Shown: piece by piece, positions 56,377-64,000 of the stretch
How the letters are laid out: the number at the start of each line of letters is the position of its first letter
How positions within the stretch are numbered: the stretch's first letter is position 1
Source of the DNA: Fischerella sp. CENA71
GTDB lineage: Bacteria > Cyanobacteriota > Cyanobacteriia > Cyanobacteriales > Nostocaceae
Assembly: GCA_024239075.1 (NCBI GenBank)
Contig: JANBVI010000006.1
Location: 62,001 to 126,000, forward strand
Direction of reading: 5' to 3'
Length of the DNA: 64,000 nucleotides
Position numbers and translations under genes: made by a program
Notes under the pieces: model-generated
Told to the model about the DNA's origin: nothing
Seen by the model: the letters and a program-made list of their open reading frames with translations, nothing else
Database searches by the model: none

Positions 56377-57150
56377 TTACTGATACATCCGTACTGGCAA
56401 TTGATGATGACGCAAATAATTTTTGATTTCCTCCACGGTTAACTCCCCGTAATGCAATAGTGAAGCGAGTAAGGCGGCTTCGGCTCTACCTTCTGTAAGT
56501 GCTTCATAAATATGTTGACAATTACCTGCACCGCCAGAGGCAATTACTGGAACTTGCACAGTTTCAGCGATCGCTTTTGTTAATTCGAGGTCATAACCTG
56601 CCTTAGTACCATCGGCATCCATACTAGTCACTAATAGTTCTCCTGCACCTCGTTTTTCCACTTCTTGCGCCCATTTAAGAGCATCGATGCCAGTATTTTG
56701 CCGTCCACCTCGCACATACACATCCCAACCTGGATTGGTAGGATCTTTTCTGCGCCTAGCATCAATTGCAACAACTATGCATTGATTACCGAAGCGATCG
56801 CTAGCCCGATTGATAAAATCTGGGTCACGTACCGCCGCAGAATTAATACTAACCTTGTCCGCTCCAGCTCGTAACAGATTTTTAACATTTTCTAAGGATT
56901 GGATGCCACCGCCAACAGTCAAAGGAATAAAAACTTGTTCCGCAGTGCGGTAAACGACGTCAATAATAGTATTACGGTCTTCATGAGTAGCTGTAATATC
57001 TAGAAACACTAACTCATCTGCTCCAGCTTCGTTGTAAACTTTTGCTAATTCAACAGGGTCGCCTGCGTCCTGGAGATTAACAAAGTTAACTCCTTTTACA
57101 ACTCTTCCCGCGTTTACATCTAAGCAAGGTAAGATTCTCTTAGCCAGCAT
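56377..57150 (-). CDS. hisF: Imidazole glycerol phosphate synthase subunit HisF
   Basis: The cyclase subunit of imidazole glycerol phosphate synthase in histidine synthesis, acting with the glutaminase HisH. The 257-residue TIM barrel shows [19 protein letters not shown] with the catalytic Asp, [41 protein letters not shown], the second catalytic Asp in [10 protein letters not shown], and [17 protein letters not shown]. HisH is not adjacent. The gene is the first of a possible unit with the small membrane protein. Confidence 0.97.
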   Translation of the reverse strand: MLAKRILPCLDVNAGRVVKGVNFVNLQDAGDPVELAKVYNEAGADELVFLDITATHEDRNTIIDVVYRTAEQVFIPLTVGGGIQSLENVKNLLRAGADKVSINSAAVRDPDFINRASDRFGNQCIVVAIDARRRKDPTNPGWDVYVRGGRQNTGIDALKWAQEVEKRGAGELLVTSMDADGTKAGYDLELTKAIAETVQVPVIASGGAGNCQHIYEALTEGRAEAALLASLLHYGELTVEEIKNYLRHHQLPVRMYQ

Positions 57151-57306
57151 GATAAACTTTGTACTCCTAAGTAGTTCCCCGGAATTTAAATTCTAAATTG
57201 GCAAGCGTAATTTCTCCAAAGAAAAATTTTGCGTCAGTATTTATACGTGTTAGTGCGCTACCACTTGCCCTCAATAAGTCTACAAGTAAAAGTTAATAGC
57301 TGAACT

Positions 57307-58410
57307 ATGGCGATTATTTCCTCAAAAAAACAGCCTCACGATCCAGGCGGTAAACCACCAAAACAGCATCAGCAATCAGCAAAATTATCCCCAGAAGAGA
57401 ATATTTTGCAACCCGAAGCTGCTATTGATGAACAAGGTAAACAAGAAGAAAGGATTCGACCACATAGGTTTGCCGATTATATTGGGCAAAAAGATTTAAA
57501 AGATGTACTGGAAATAGCAATTAAAGCAGCTAAGTCTAGAGGAGAAGTGCTAGATCACCTGTTATTGTATGGGCCTCCCGGTTTAGGTAAAACCACAATG
57601 GCAATGATTTTAGCAGCCGAGATGGGAGTGAACTATAAAATTACTAGCGCTCCGGCTCTAGAACGGCCCAGAGATATTGTTGGACTGCTAGTCAATCAGA
57701 AGCCAGGAGATGTTCTCTTTATCGATGAAATTCATCGTCTATCGCGGATGACTGAAGAAATTTTATACCCGGCGATGGAAGATTACAGATTAGATATTAC
57801 CGTTGGCAAGGGTTCCAGCGCTCGGACTCGCAGTATACCACTAGCAAAATTTACCTTGGTAGGGGCAACAACTCGTGTCGGCGCGCTGACTTCTCCTCTA
57901 CGCGATCGCTTTGGCTTAGTACAAAAATTAAGATTTTATGAGGTAGAAGAACTAAGCCTCATTGTTCAGCGCAGTGCTGAGTTACTCAAAACCAGCATTA
58001 CCAAAGATGGTGCGACAGAAATTGCCAAGCGATCGCGAGGAACACCACGGATTGCTAATAGACTACTCAAACGTGTACGTGATTATGCGGAAGTAAAATC
58101 CTTTGAGCAAGTTTGTGAAAAAGTTGCAGCTGAAGCATTGCACCTATTCCAAGTTGATCCTTGCGGCTTGGATTGGACAGACCGCAAAATGTTGACTGTA
58201 ATCATTGAGCAATTTAATGGTGGACCAGTGGGATTAGAAACAATCGCCGCCACAACTGGTGAAGATACCCAAACCATAGAAGAAGTTTATGAACCTTATT
58301 TGATGCAAATTGGCTATTTAAGCCGGACACCTCGTGGTAGAGTAGCCACAGCAGCAGCCTATAAGCACATGGGCTTTAAGCCACCGAATGAACAGTTATC
58401 GTTGTTATGA
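57307..58410 (+). CDS. ruvB: Holliday junction branch migration helicase RuvB
   Basis: The AAA+ motor that drives branch migration of Holliday junctions with RuvA. Motifs: [21 protein letters not shown] in near form, Walker [15 protein letters not shown], Walker [16 protein letters not shown], sensor 1 [20 protein letters not shown], and the winged-helix C-terminus ending [19 protein letters not shown]. The N-terminal ~45 residues are a polar extension rich in Gln and Pro. ruvA is not in the window. The spacer to the next gene is a large inverted repeat. Confidence 0.97.
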   Translation: MAIISSKKQPHDPGGKPPKQHQQSAKLSPEENILQPEAAIDEQGKQEERIRPHRFADYIGQKDLKDVLEIAIKAAKSRGEVLDHLLLYGPPGLGKTTMAMILAAEMGVNYKITSAPALERPRDIVGLLVNQKPGDVLFIDEIHRLSRMTEEILYPAMEDYRLDITVGKGSSARTRSIPLAKFTLVGATTRVGALTSPLRDRFGLVQKLRFYEVEELSLIVQRSAELLKTSITKDGATEIAKRSRGTPRIANRLLKRVRDYAEVKSFEQVCEKVAAEALHLFQVDPCGLDWTDRKMLTVIIEQFNGGPVGLETIAATTGEDTQTIEEVYEPYLMQIGYLSRTPRGRVATAAAYKHMGFKPPNEQLSLL

Positions 58411-58584
58411 AAACTGGGGATTGGGGATTGGGGATTGGGGATCGGGGATCGGTGACAAGGGAGAATTATGAGTTAACTGTTAACTGTTAACTGATTCATG
58501 CCCAATCCCTATCTCTGATTCTCAATCCCCCAATCCCTGATCCCTGATCCCTGATCCCCAATCCCCAATCCCTGATCCCCAATT
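58411..58584. repeat. Inverted array of GATTGGG / CCCAATC units
   Basis: GGGGATTGGG units at 58418-58452 face CCCCAATCCCTGATC units at 58500-58580, with heptamer AACTGTT repeats between. The arms can pair into a long hairpin between ruvB and the TPR gene. Confidence 0.8.
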
Positions 58585-59388
58585 ATGAGATTATTTGTGA
58601 TTTTGTTGAGTCTGCTGCTGATTTTTGGTTGGAGTCAAGCAGTTATCGCCCTACCGCAAACGCCAAACTTTACGCCAGAAGAAATACAAAAATGGGATAA
58701 CTTAGCAAAATCAGCTTTTGTCGCGACAAGTAAAGGGGATTTTGCTAAGGCTGAACAGTACTGGACAGAAATTATAGAAAGGTTCCCAGATAATGCAGCG
58801 ATTTGGAGTAACCGGGGAAACTCTAGGGTGAGTCAGAACAAATTGCAAGAAGCTTTAGCAGATTTTAACAAAGCTATAGAACTTGCTCCTGATGTGACAG
58901 ATCCATATTTAAACCGTGGTACAGCTCTTGAAGCTATGGGGAGATGGGAAGAAGCGATCGCAGACTATAACCATATTCTAGAAGTCAATCCCAACGATGC
59001 GATGGCTTACAACAATCGTGGTACAGCTAAAGCAGGTTTGGGTGAATGGGAAGAAGCAATTGCTGACTACCAAAAATCAATGGCATTATCTCCAAATTTA
59101 GTCATAGCCCGTGGTAACTATGCCTTAGTTTTGTATGAAACTGGTCAAATAGACCAAGCCATCCGAGAAATGAAAAATATAGTCCGCAAATACCCCAATT
59201 TTGCTGACACACGGGCTGCACTCACAGCCGCCCTTTGGGTAAAGGGACAAAAAGGGGAGGCTGAAAGTAACTGGGTAGCAGCCTACGGACTTGACACCCG
59301 ATATAAAGATATCAACTGGGTGAAAAATATCCGTCGTTGGCCTCCTAGTATGGTAGTCGCCTTAGAGAAGTTTTTGAAACTCCAATGA
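58585..59388 (+). CDS. Secreted or membrane-anchored TPR protein
   Basis: A 267-residue protein with a signal peptide (RLFVILLSLLLIFGWSQAVIA), then a series of TPR helices: AKSAFVATSKGDFAKAEQYW, AAIWSNRGNSRVSQNKLQEA, DPYLNRGTALEAMGRWEEAI, MAYNNRGTAKAGLGEWEEAI and VIARGNYALVLYETGQIDQA. TPRs mediate protein contacts; in cyanobacteria similar secreted TPR proteins work in photosystem assembly, but the partner here is unknown. The chosen start is an ATG at 58585 directly after the repeat array. Confidence 0.88.
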   Translation: MRLFVILLSLLLIFGWSQAVIALPQTPNFTPEEIQKWDNLAKSAFVATSKGDFAKAEQYWTEIIERFPDNAAIWSNRGNSRVSQNKLQEALADFNKAIELAPDVTDPYLNRGTALEAMGRWEEAIADYNHILEVNPNDAMAYNNRGTAKAGLGEWEEAIADYQKSMALSPNLVIARGNYALVLYETGQIDQAIREMKNIVRKYPNFADTRAALTAALWVKGQKGEAESNWVAAYGLDTRYKDINWVKNIRRWPPSMVVALEKFLKLQ

Positions 59389-59529
59389 TGGGGAAGGGAG
59401 ACAAGGAGGACAAGGAGGACAAGGGAGACAAAGGAGACAAGGGGGAGAATAATTAATGACAAATGACAAATGACAAATGACAAATGACAAATGACAAATG
59501 ACAAATGACAAATGACAAATGACAAATGA
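59389..59529. repeat. Purine-rich repeat and AATGACA heptamer array
   Basis: GGAGGACAAGG units (59390-59445) are followed by about ten perfect copies of the heptamer AATGACA from 59455 to the last base before the rca stop codon. The array lies between the convergent TPR and rca genes. Confidence 0.93.
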
Positions 59530-60789
59530 CTAATTATTTACTTTCCCATTTGGACGCTGAATAATTGTTTCCATTACCCGACGTTTATTTTTCGGATCAA
59601 CTCCTACTAAGCGCACATACTCGCCAGTGTATTCCGCTAGACAAGATTCGAGAGTGGAGATAGCATCAGACTCGCCATTAATTTGACCAACAGCGCAACT
59701 TTGCCATGAACCTGTACGGAAACGGCGCTCATCTACGTGTTCAATGCCAATTTTGTAACCTTGTGATAGTAGTTCACGTATTTGTCCTTGGGTTTCTAGG
59801 GTGAGATGAGTATTATTAGAATGTGATTTCTGATAGCCGTTATCACCATTGCTAACAGCTTGATTTGCTTGTGTCGGTACAGCAGCAGGCTGAGATAGAT
59901 TACGGGAATACAGACCGCGATTATATTCTGTAACTAACTGCGAATTCTGAACACGTTGTTGTTCTCCTACCATGAAATTACCCATCTCAATTAAATGAGA
60001 CAGACTAAAATTAGGTTTTTGAAATTGAGGTGGCCCTTCTAAACTGTTAACTACCCGCATCGAGATGCGTTCAACTCCAATGTCATAAATAAACTTGCGG
60101 ATTTGTTCGTCATAAATGCGCGATCGCAAAGCACTAAAAAAGTCGATAGACTGATTCAAGAAAGTATCAACAAGTTGTTCTATTTCCCGTTGCGAAAGTC
60201 CATCTTCACTAAAAATTCCGCCAACGATTCCTATTTTGTCGTCTCGGTCTGGTTCCCAATAAAATTTCTCCATTCGACCATCACGAATTAATGGCGCATA
60301 TAGAGTAGAGAAATCATTTCCAGTAACAATAATTGGTACGCGATGTAATGGTGTCGCATCATAGCTACCAGGTAACTGCACATCAGTAGGGTTATCAGCA
60401 ATATTCATCAGTGTGGCGTTCACCAATTGGGTGTTGACTGTGTATTGCGTACCCTCATCAAAACGTCCAGCACCCGCATCTAAATCATTAATCATGATTA
60501 CGCACATTTTACCGCGTACCTTGATTAATTCTGCGGTTTCCCGATAGCGTAGACGAATTAGCCGTGCTGGATCTCCCGCATCTGGACTTTCTAATTCTCC
60601 ACCGGAAATGTGAGTTACTTCTACACCCATTCTTTCAAAAACTAACTCACACTGAAAAGATTTACCTTCACCTTTACGTCCGTGAATACCTAAAATCAAA
60701 GGTACTCTGACACCAGGGATATCAAGAAAGTTTTTGGTGATGTGAACAGAAAGTTTGTCCAAAAAGCGGGGAGCAATATAGTAACTCAT
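59530..60789 (-). CDS. rca: Rubisco activase with C-terminal small-subunit-like domain
   Basis: A 419-residue protein. The AAA+ domain has Walker A LGIHGRKGEGKSFQCELVF, Walker B MCVIMINDLDAGAGR, and the Arg-finger region VPIIVTGNDFSTLYAPLIRDGRMEKFYW. After a linker (~295-330), the last ~90 residues (LETQGQIRELLSQGYKIGIEHVDERRFRTGSWQSC and EYVRLVGVDPKNKRRVMETI) resemble RbcS, as in cyanobacterial activases, where this tail recruits the enzyme to Rubisco in carboxysomes. It lies downstream of rbcLXS in the same direction, but ~2.2 kb of pseudogene and IS now separate them. Confidence 0.95.
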   Translation of the reverse strand: MSYYIAPRFLDKLSVHITKNFLDIPGVRVPLILGIHGRKGEGKSFQCELVFERMGVEVTHISGGELESPDAGDPARLIRLRYRETAELIKVRGKMCVIMINDLDAGAGRFDEGTQYTVNTQLVNATLMNIADNPTDVQLPGSYDATPLHRVPIIVTGNDFSTLYAPLIRDGRMEKFYWEPDRDDKIGIVGGIFSEDGLSQREIEQLVDTFLNQSIDFFSALRSRIYDEQIRKFIYDIGVERISMRVVNSLEGPPQFQKPNFSLSHLIEMGNFMVGEQQRVQNSQLVTEYNRGLYSRNLSQPAAVPTQANQAVSNGDNGYQKSHSNNTHLTLETQGQIRELLSQGYKIGIEHVDERRFRTGSWQSCAVGQINGESDAISTLESCLAEYTGEYVRLVGVDPKNKRRVMETIIQRPNGKVNN

Positions 60790-61450
60790 AAACCTTGGGG
60801 ATAGATAAAATATCTGAAAATTATGTTAATTTTTTTTGTGACTATTTGTCACTATTCTTCAGAGATAGATAAGTATTTATTTTTATGATTCTTTCTGATT
60901 AAGATGGCTTAATTAACTTCAAAACATCAACTTGTGAAAACTGATAGTATTTTTTATCGTCTTTTCCAAAGCTTTCCTAGCATTTTCTTTGAACTCATCC
61001 AACAACCACCACAGCTTGCTAATGCTTATCAATTCTCTTCAGTTTAAGTCAAACAACTGTCATTTAGAATAGATGGTGTTTTTCTTCCCAATTCCACAGA
61101 ACTACCTATATACTTTAGTGAAGTTCAGTTTCAACCTGATAGAAAATTTTATTCTCGCTTCTTTACCGAAGTTTTTAATTATCTCGATAAAACTGAATTA
61201 ACTAATAATTGGCGTGGTGTAGTGATATTCCCCAGTAGGGGTGTAGATACAGGAGAAACACAACGCTACATTGAATTACTCGATTCTCAACGGGTAAACC
61301 GTGTTTATCTAGATGAACTAACCTCAACAACAGAGTCATCCCTTGGAATTGAAACTGTTAAATTAATTGTAGAACCAGAAGACACTGCGACAATAAAAGC
61401 TAGGGAGATAAGTAAGTCGTGGGGAAAATTTATAAGTATGTAACAAAAAA

Positions 61451-62098
61451 TTAAGAAGAAGAATGAGAGTTAAATCTGATACGTCGTGTACTGTAGTTTC
61501 CCTTTTCTCCTCTGGTTTGAATTCCATCAATGACAGCATAGGCAAGATCCAACTCATCTTCAAAACTCTTTGAGGCAAGTTCATTTTTTTTGAGGTGTTG
61601 CCACTCCAGTTCAATTGGATTCATCTCTGAGCAATATTTAGGTAGAAAAAAGATGTATAACCCCTTGGCTTCCCACTTTGGCCATAATTGCTGAACTTCT
61701 TTACACCGATGTATTGGACCGTTGTCTTGCACTACGACTCTGATACGTCCTGATATTTCGGCTTCAGCCGCTTCACGCTCCATCATCTGTATATAAGATT
61801 GGCGTGAAACGCCGCCAATCACCAAACCATAAACAAAACTAATTAAGGGTTGGAGAAACCCAATAATACTTAACCTTCGACCCCGGCGTTTACTCTGCTC
61901 CAAGCGTTTTTGCTGACCTCGGAAGTAGTAACTGTAACTCGGTTCGCTCCAAGCACAAAACCCTGATTCATCCACATACTTTAAATCGATTTCGCCAACA
62001 GCCGCAGATAATTCCAGCATTTCTAAGTCAGCCTGTTTAATTTGCTGTACTACTGGGTCTTGTTTCCCCTTATGGCTATTAAAAGTTCGTTTCCACAT
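61451..62098 (-). CDS. IS630 transposase, catalytic part (orfB)
   Basis: A 215-residue frame with the DDE domain: the first Asp in LKYVDESGFCAW, the second in IRVVVQDNGPIHRCKEVQ, and the Glu in EMNPIELEWQHLKK. It overlaps orfA by 49 bp and lies in the -1 frame relative to it. A full protein would arise by frameshifting within the overlap; an ATG exists at 62098, but the family fusion point suggests frameshift rather than independent start. Confidence 0.9.
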   Translation of the reverse strand: MWKRTFNSHKGKQDPVVQQIKQADLEMLELSAAVGEIDLKYVDESGFCAWSEPSYSYYFRGQQKRLEQSKRRGRRLSIIGFLQPLISFVYGLVIGGVSRQSYIQMMEREAAEAEISGRIRVVVQDNGPIHRCKEVQQLWPKWEAKGLYIFFLPKYCSEMNPIELEWQHLKKNELASKSFEDELDLAYAVIDGIQTRGEKGNYSTRRIRFNSHSSS

Positions 62099-62571
62099 GA
62101 CCCCCTTTTTTTAAGTACCTGTCTTAACCAGTCAGGACTTAATTTTACCGAGCGTTCTTGTTCTAATGTTTGAGCTAACTGAACACTGTTATATGTACGT
62201 GGCTCTTTCTCCAAACATTCTTCTAAGAAAACCATGTCAGCTTCCACCCACCTTGATTTTCCTCCCCGTCCTGGTTTCTCCCAAAGCCCCTCTAAACCTA
62301 ACTTTTCCCATCTATGCAACACTTCTCTCACTGTTTGGGCAGTCCAGTTAAAATGTGCTGCTATCTTCTCTACATACCATCCATGTGCGCTCAATCTAAG
62401 CACTTCTGCTCTGTCTTTCACCTTCTGAGGTACATCTGCCGTTCTCAGGTTTAAAAGAGTTCTATCTTGCTCTCTAGTCAGAAATACCCTTAAACGACTG
62501 CCCAGATCGCTGTTACCTTTGTAGACACATTGTACGTATTTACTTATCTTTACATAGTTTGGTTTTTTCAC
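62050..62571 (-). CDS. IS630 transposase, DNA-binding part (orfA)
   Basis: A 173-residue frame with helix-turn-helix regions typical of IS630 N-termini: VPQKVKDRAEVLRLSAHGWY, VEKIAAHFNWTAQTVREVLHRW and the second half ending LSPDWLRQVLKKRG. On the coding strand the motif A7-G5 (62101-62112 on the plus strand as C5-T7) lies at the point where homologues continue into WKRTFNSHK of orfB, so slippage there would produce the fused transposase. Confidence 0.9.
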   Translation of the reverse strand: MKKPNYVKISKYVQCVYKGNSDLGSRLRVFLTREQDRTLLNLRTADVPQKVKDRAEVLRLSAHGWYVEKIAAHFNWTAQTVREVLHRWEKLGLEGLWEKPGRGGKSRWVEADMVFLEECLEKEPRTYNSVQLAQTLEQERSVKLSPDWLRQVLKKRGSCGNELLIAIRGNKTQ

Positions 62572-62927
62572 CTCGTTCTACTTAATCACTTCTGCTCAAC
62601 AACAGATAGAGAATCAAGTTACTCAACGAGAACTCATACAATTGATAGAAACAATCATAGTCTACAAATTTCCGCGCCTGAGCCGGGAGGAGATAGAGAA
62701 AATGTTGGGACTAGGTGAATTAAAGCAAACACGAGTATATCAGGAAGCTTTTGAGGAAGGTAAGCAAGAGGCTAAGTTAGAAACAATACCTCAGTTACTA
62801 ACACTCGGTTTGACTGTAGAACAAATAGCTAAGGCATTAGATATAGATGTTCAACTTGTTCAGAAGGTAGCCACTGAGAAAACAACTAACAACTAACAAC
62901 TAACAACCAAAAACTTTTCAGTAAATA

Positions 62928-62953
62928 AGAGAGGTAGAGTGATCTACCTCTCT
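62928..62953 (-). terminator. Hairpin downstream of rbcS
   Basis: AGAGAGGTAG and CTACCTCTCT form a perfect 10-bp stem with a 6-nt loop, ~40 bp after the rbcS stop codon; TTATTT follows on the minus strand. It may end the rbcLXS transcript before the pseudogene. Confidence 0.7.
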
Positions 62954-62992
62954 AGTTGAGGAAATATATTAATTACTCACAACTTAACAGCT

Positions 62993-63328
62993 TTAGTATC
63001 TGCTGCTATTAGGCTTGTGAACAATAAAGCTGAGAACTTGGCACTGTTTAATGTTGTCAAAACCAACTACACGGATAAAGCAGTTGCCATACTGAGAACG
63101 ACAAGCTTGTACTTCGCTCAACACTTCTTGAGTGCTTCTAGCGCTGAACAAAGGCAGTTTCCACATTGTCCAGTAGTATACGGTAGGCTCAGAAGATTCG
63201 TTGAATTCGATCGCTGGAATATAGCCTTGATTCAAAATGTATTGAATCTGCTTGGAAATTTGAGCATCGGTGAGGGGAGGAAGGTAAGAAAGGGTTTCGT
63301 AACGACGCTCTTTTGGTAGAGTTTGCAT
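62993..63328 (-). CDS. rbcS: Rubisco small subunit RbcS
   Basis: The 111-residue small subunit of form IB Rubisco. Start [30 protein letters not shown], then [57 protein letters not shown], are diagnostic. It assembles with RbcL in carboxysomes. Order rbcL-rbcX-rbcS on the minus strand, with short repeat-rich spacers, indicates one operon. Confidence 0.98.
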   Translation of the reverse strand: MQTLPKERRYETLSYLPPLTDAQISKQIQYILNQGYIPAIEFNESSEPTVYYWTMWKLPLFSARSTQEVLSEVQACRSQYGNCFIRVVGFDNIKQCQVLSFIVHKPNSSRY

Positions 63329-63400
63329 AGCTAAATGATAATTATTGCGGTTGACATTAGTTATTCAGTTATCAGTTATCGGTTGTTAACTGTTAACTGT

Positions 63401-63802
63401 TTACTGTTCACTGTTTTGATCTGAGGTTGCTTGCTGTTCTGATTCGGCGCTGGGGTTAGATTGGTTTAACTGCGTTATCCGCTCAAGATGCTGGCGACGG
63501 TGTTCCATATTGGCTTGTAAAATACCAGCACGAACCATTTCCGGCAAGAATTCGGTGACTTCCTCCGCTATGTGTTCTCTGACTGTCATAATCCGCAACG
63601 CTAAATCCGGCTTTTCTCGGAAAAGTTCTTCGATATAAGCTTCTCCATCCTGGATTTTGTCTTGTGCAGAAAATTTGTGCAGCCAATATGCCAAGGGAGG
63701 ATTGGTTTCATTGAGTTGAGCCAACACCGTCCTCATTGCCTGGTAAGTCAGGTAACTTTGCAGCGTCTTGGCTGTGTCCTTCGCAATTTGTTTAATGTTC
63801 AT
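63401..63802 (-). CDS. rbcX: Rubisco assembly chaperone RbcX
   Basis: A 133-residue dimeric chaperone that binds the C-terminal tail of RbcL during assembly. The helical core AKDTAKTLQSYLTYQAMRTVLAQLNETNPPLAYWLHKF and EELFREKPDLALRIMTVREHIAEEVTEFLPEMVR is diagnostic; the C-terminal ~25 residues are a variable Ser/Gln tail. It lies between rbcL and rbcS, the usual cyanobacterial order. Confidence 0.96.
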   Translation of the reverse strand: MNIKQIAKDTAKTLQSYLTYQAMRTVLAQLNETNPPLAYWLHKFSAQDKIQDGEAYIEELFREKPDLALRIMTVREHIAEEVTEFLPEMVRAGILQANMEHRRQHLERITQLNQSNPSAESEQQATSDQNSEQ

Positions 63803-63896
63803 GCTTGGCCCCAGGCCCTAATATAAGTCAAAAGTCAAAAGTCAAAAGTAAGAAGAATTTTCTTTTATCTTTCAACTTTTAACTTTTTACTTGACA
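63803..63896. repeat. Heptamer repeat spacer between rbcL and rbcX
   Basis: AAAAGTC units (63828-63850) face AACTTTTAACTTTTTAC (63874-63890), allowing a hairpin in the operon RNA. Heptanucleotide repeats in the rbcLX spacer are known from Nostoc strains. Confidence 0.75.
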
Positions 63897-64000
63897 TCAG
63901 ACTGTATCCATGGCCTCGAACTCGAACTTAATTTCTTTCCACAGTTCGCAAGCAGCAGCCAACTCTGGAGACCACTTAGCAGCTTCACGGATAACGTCGT
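63897..64000 (-). CDS. rbcL: Rubisco large subunit RbcL, 3' end (gene runs off the window)
   Basis: The last ~34 codons read [20 protein letters not shown] followed by [13 protein letters not shown] and a TGA, the conserved RbcL C-terminus including the [12 protein letters not shown] tail recognised by RbcX. The rest of the gene lies beyond the right edge. Confidence 0.97.
   Translation of the reverse strand, partial: DVIREAAKWSPELAAACELWKEIKFEFEAMDTV

Larger units (their letters stand above)
61411..62582 (-). mobile_element. IS630-family insertion sequence, about 1.17 kb
   Basis: Flanked by TA at 61409-61410 and 62583-62584, the target of the IS630/Tc1 group. Imperfect inverted ends are visible: AGTAAGTCGTGGGGAAAA at the left and, reverse complemented, AGTAGAACGAGGTGAAAA at the right, with shared TATGTAA further in. 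It carries two overlapping transposase frames on the minus strand. Confidence 0.92.
60934..62896 (+). pseudogene. DUF2887-type (Rpn-like PDDEXK) gene broken by a nonsense codon and by IS630
   Basis: From GTG 60934 the frame reads KTDSIFYRLFQSFPSIFFEL, is cut by TAA at 61045-61047 where the family pattern suggests Glu (SSV-stop-VKQ), and continues as FRIDGVFLPNSTELPIYFSEVQFQ to KAREI at 61410. The IS630 copy (61411-62582) follows. After it, the same frame resumes at 62585 (TSAQQQIENQVTQRELIQLI) and ends with KVATEKTTNN at 62896. Removing the IS and one TA restores the frame exactly. These proteins are linked to PDDEXK nucleases of the Rpn type; function here is lost. Confidence 0.88.

Noticed and set aside
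59283-59525. 80-codon minus-strand frame with SFVICHL repeats
   Set aside because: It is the AATGACA heptamer array read as codons, without a start signal.
1-64000. tRNA, rRNA and tmRNA genes
   Set aside because: None could be recognised by eye; a covariance search would be needed to exclude short or divergent ones.

Overview
The window is a stretch of chromosome from a filamentous, probably heterocyst-forming cyanobacterium (Nostocales-like). The evidence is psaA and psaB, the rbcL-rbcX-rbcS cluster followed by a Rubisco activase that carries a small-subunit-like tail, heme oxygenase, an IctB-family protein, many GCGATCGC (HIP1) octamers, and spacers full of short heptanucleotide repeats. 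Base composition is moderately AT-rich. No tRNA, rRNA or CRISPR array was recognised by eye. The species cannot be named from the sequence alone.

Layout. 1-6.5 kb: 5' part of recJ, a small secreted protein, glmM, heme oxygenase, a CobW GTPase and an ABA4-like membrane protein. 6.6-12 kb: a one-direction efflux cluster (MarR regulator, HlyD/EmrA adaptor, MFS exporter, EmrB-type exporter) with two similar palindromic candidate operators. 12-17.9 kb: a nitroreductase-like protein, a KirBac potassium channel, a membrane pentapeptide-repeat protein and a 21-bp minisatellite. 18-30 kb: a glycosyltransferase, an unusual CRP-like/degenerate AAA+/polyferredoxin fusion, an LtrA protein, a GAF protein with a kinase-like core lacking its histidine, ictB, smpB, a rhomboid protease and a LuxR-type response regulator. 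30.7-33.8 kb: a GDSL hydrolase, a solitary DNA methyltransferase, cyanase and a broken PIN-like toxin gene. 33.9-38.6 kb: psaA-psaB. 39-50 kb: a lipoprotein, glutaminase, a thioredoxin/NHL protein, a KGK protein, two ABC permeases without partners, an autotransporter esterase, DUF3172, an AMIN protein and a glutathionyl-hydroquinone reductase. 51-59 kb: a secreted protein, two CPA2 antiporters, hisF, ruvB and a TPR protein. 59.5-64 kb: rca, a DUF2887-type gene destroyed by an IS630 insertion, then rbcS, rbcX and the 3' end of rbcL.

Genes that work together: rbcL-rbcX-rbcS-rca (Rubisco, its assembly chaperone and its activase, all on the minus strand, here split by the pseudogene and IS), psaA-psaB (photosystem I core), and the marR-emrA-MFS-emrB efflux cluster. 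Most other genes stand alone, separated by repeat-rich spacers.

Most worth a second look: the regulator/polyferredoxin fusion at 19409-21985, whose ATPase motifs are both damaged; the membrane pentapeptide protein with an unusual C-terminal tail; the precise IS630 insertion in an already nonsense-mutated DUF2887 gene; a 57-bp double-hairpin repeat with compensatory changes; and repeats that have entered coding sequence in frame (recJ and the AMIN gene).
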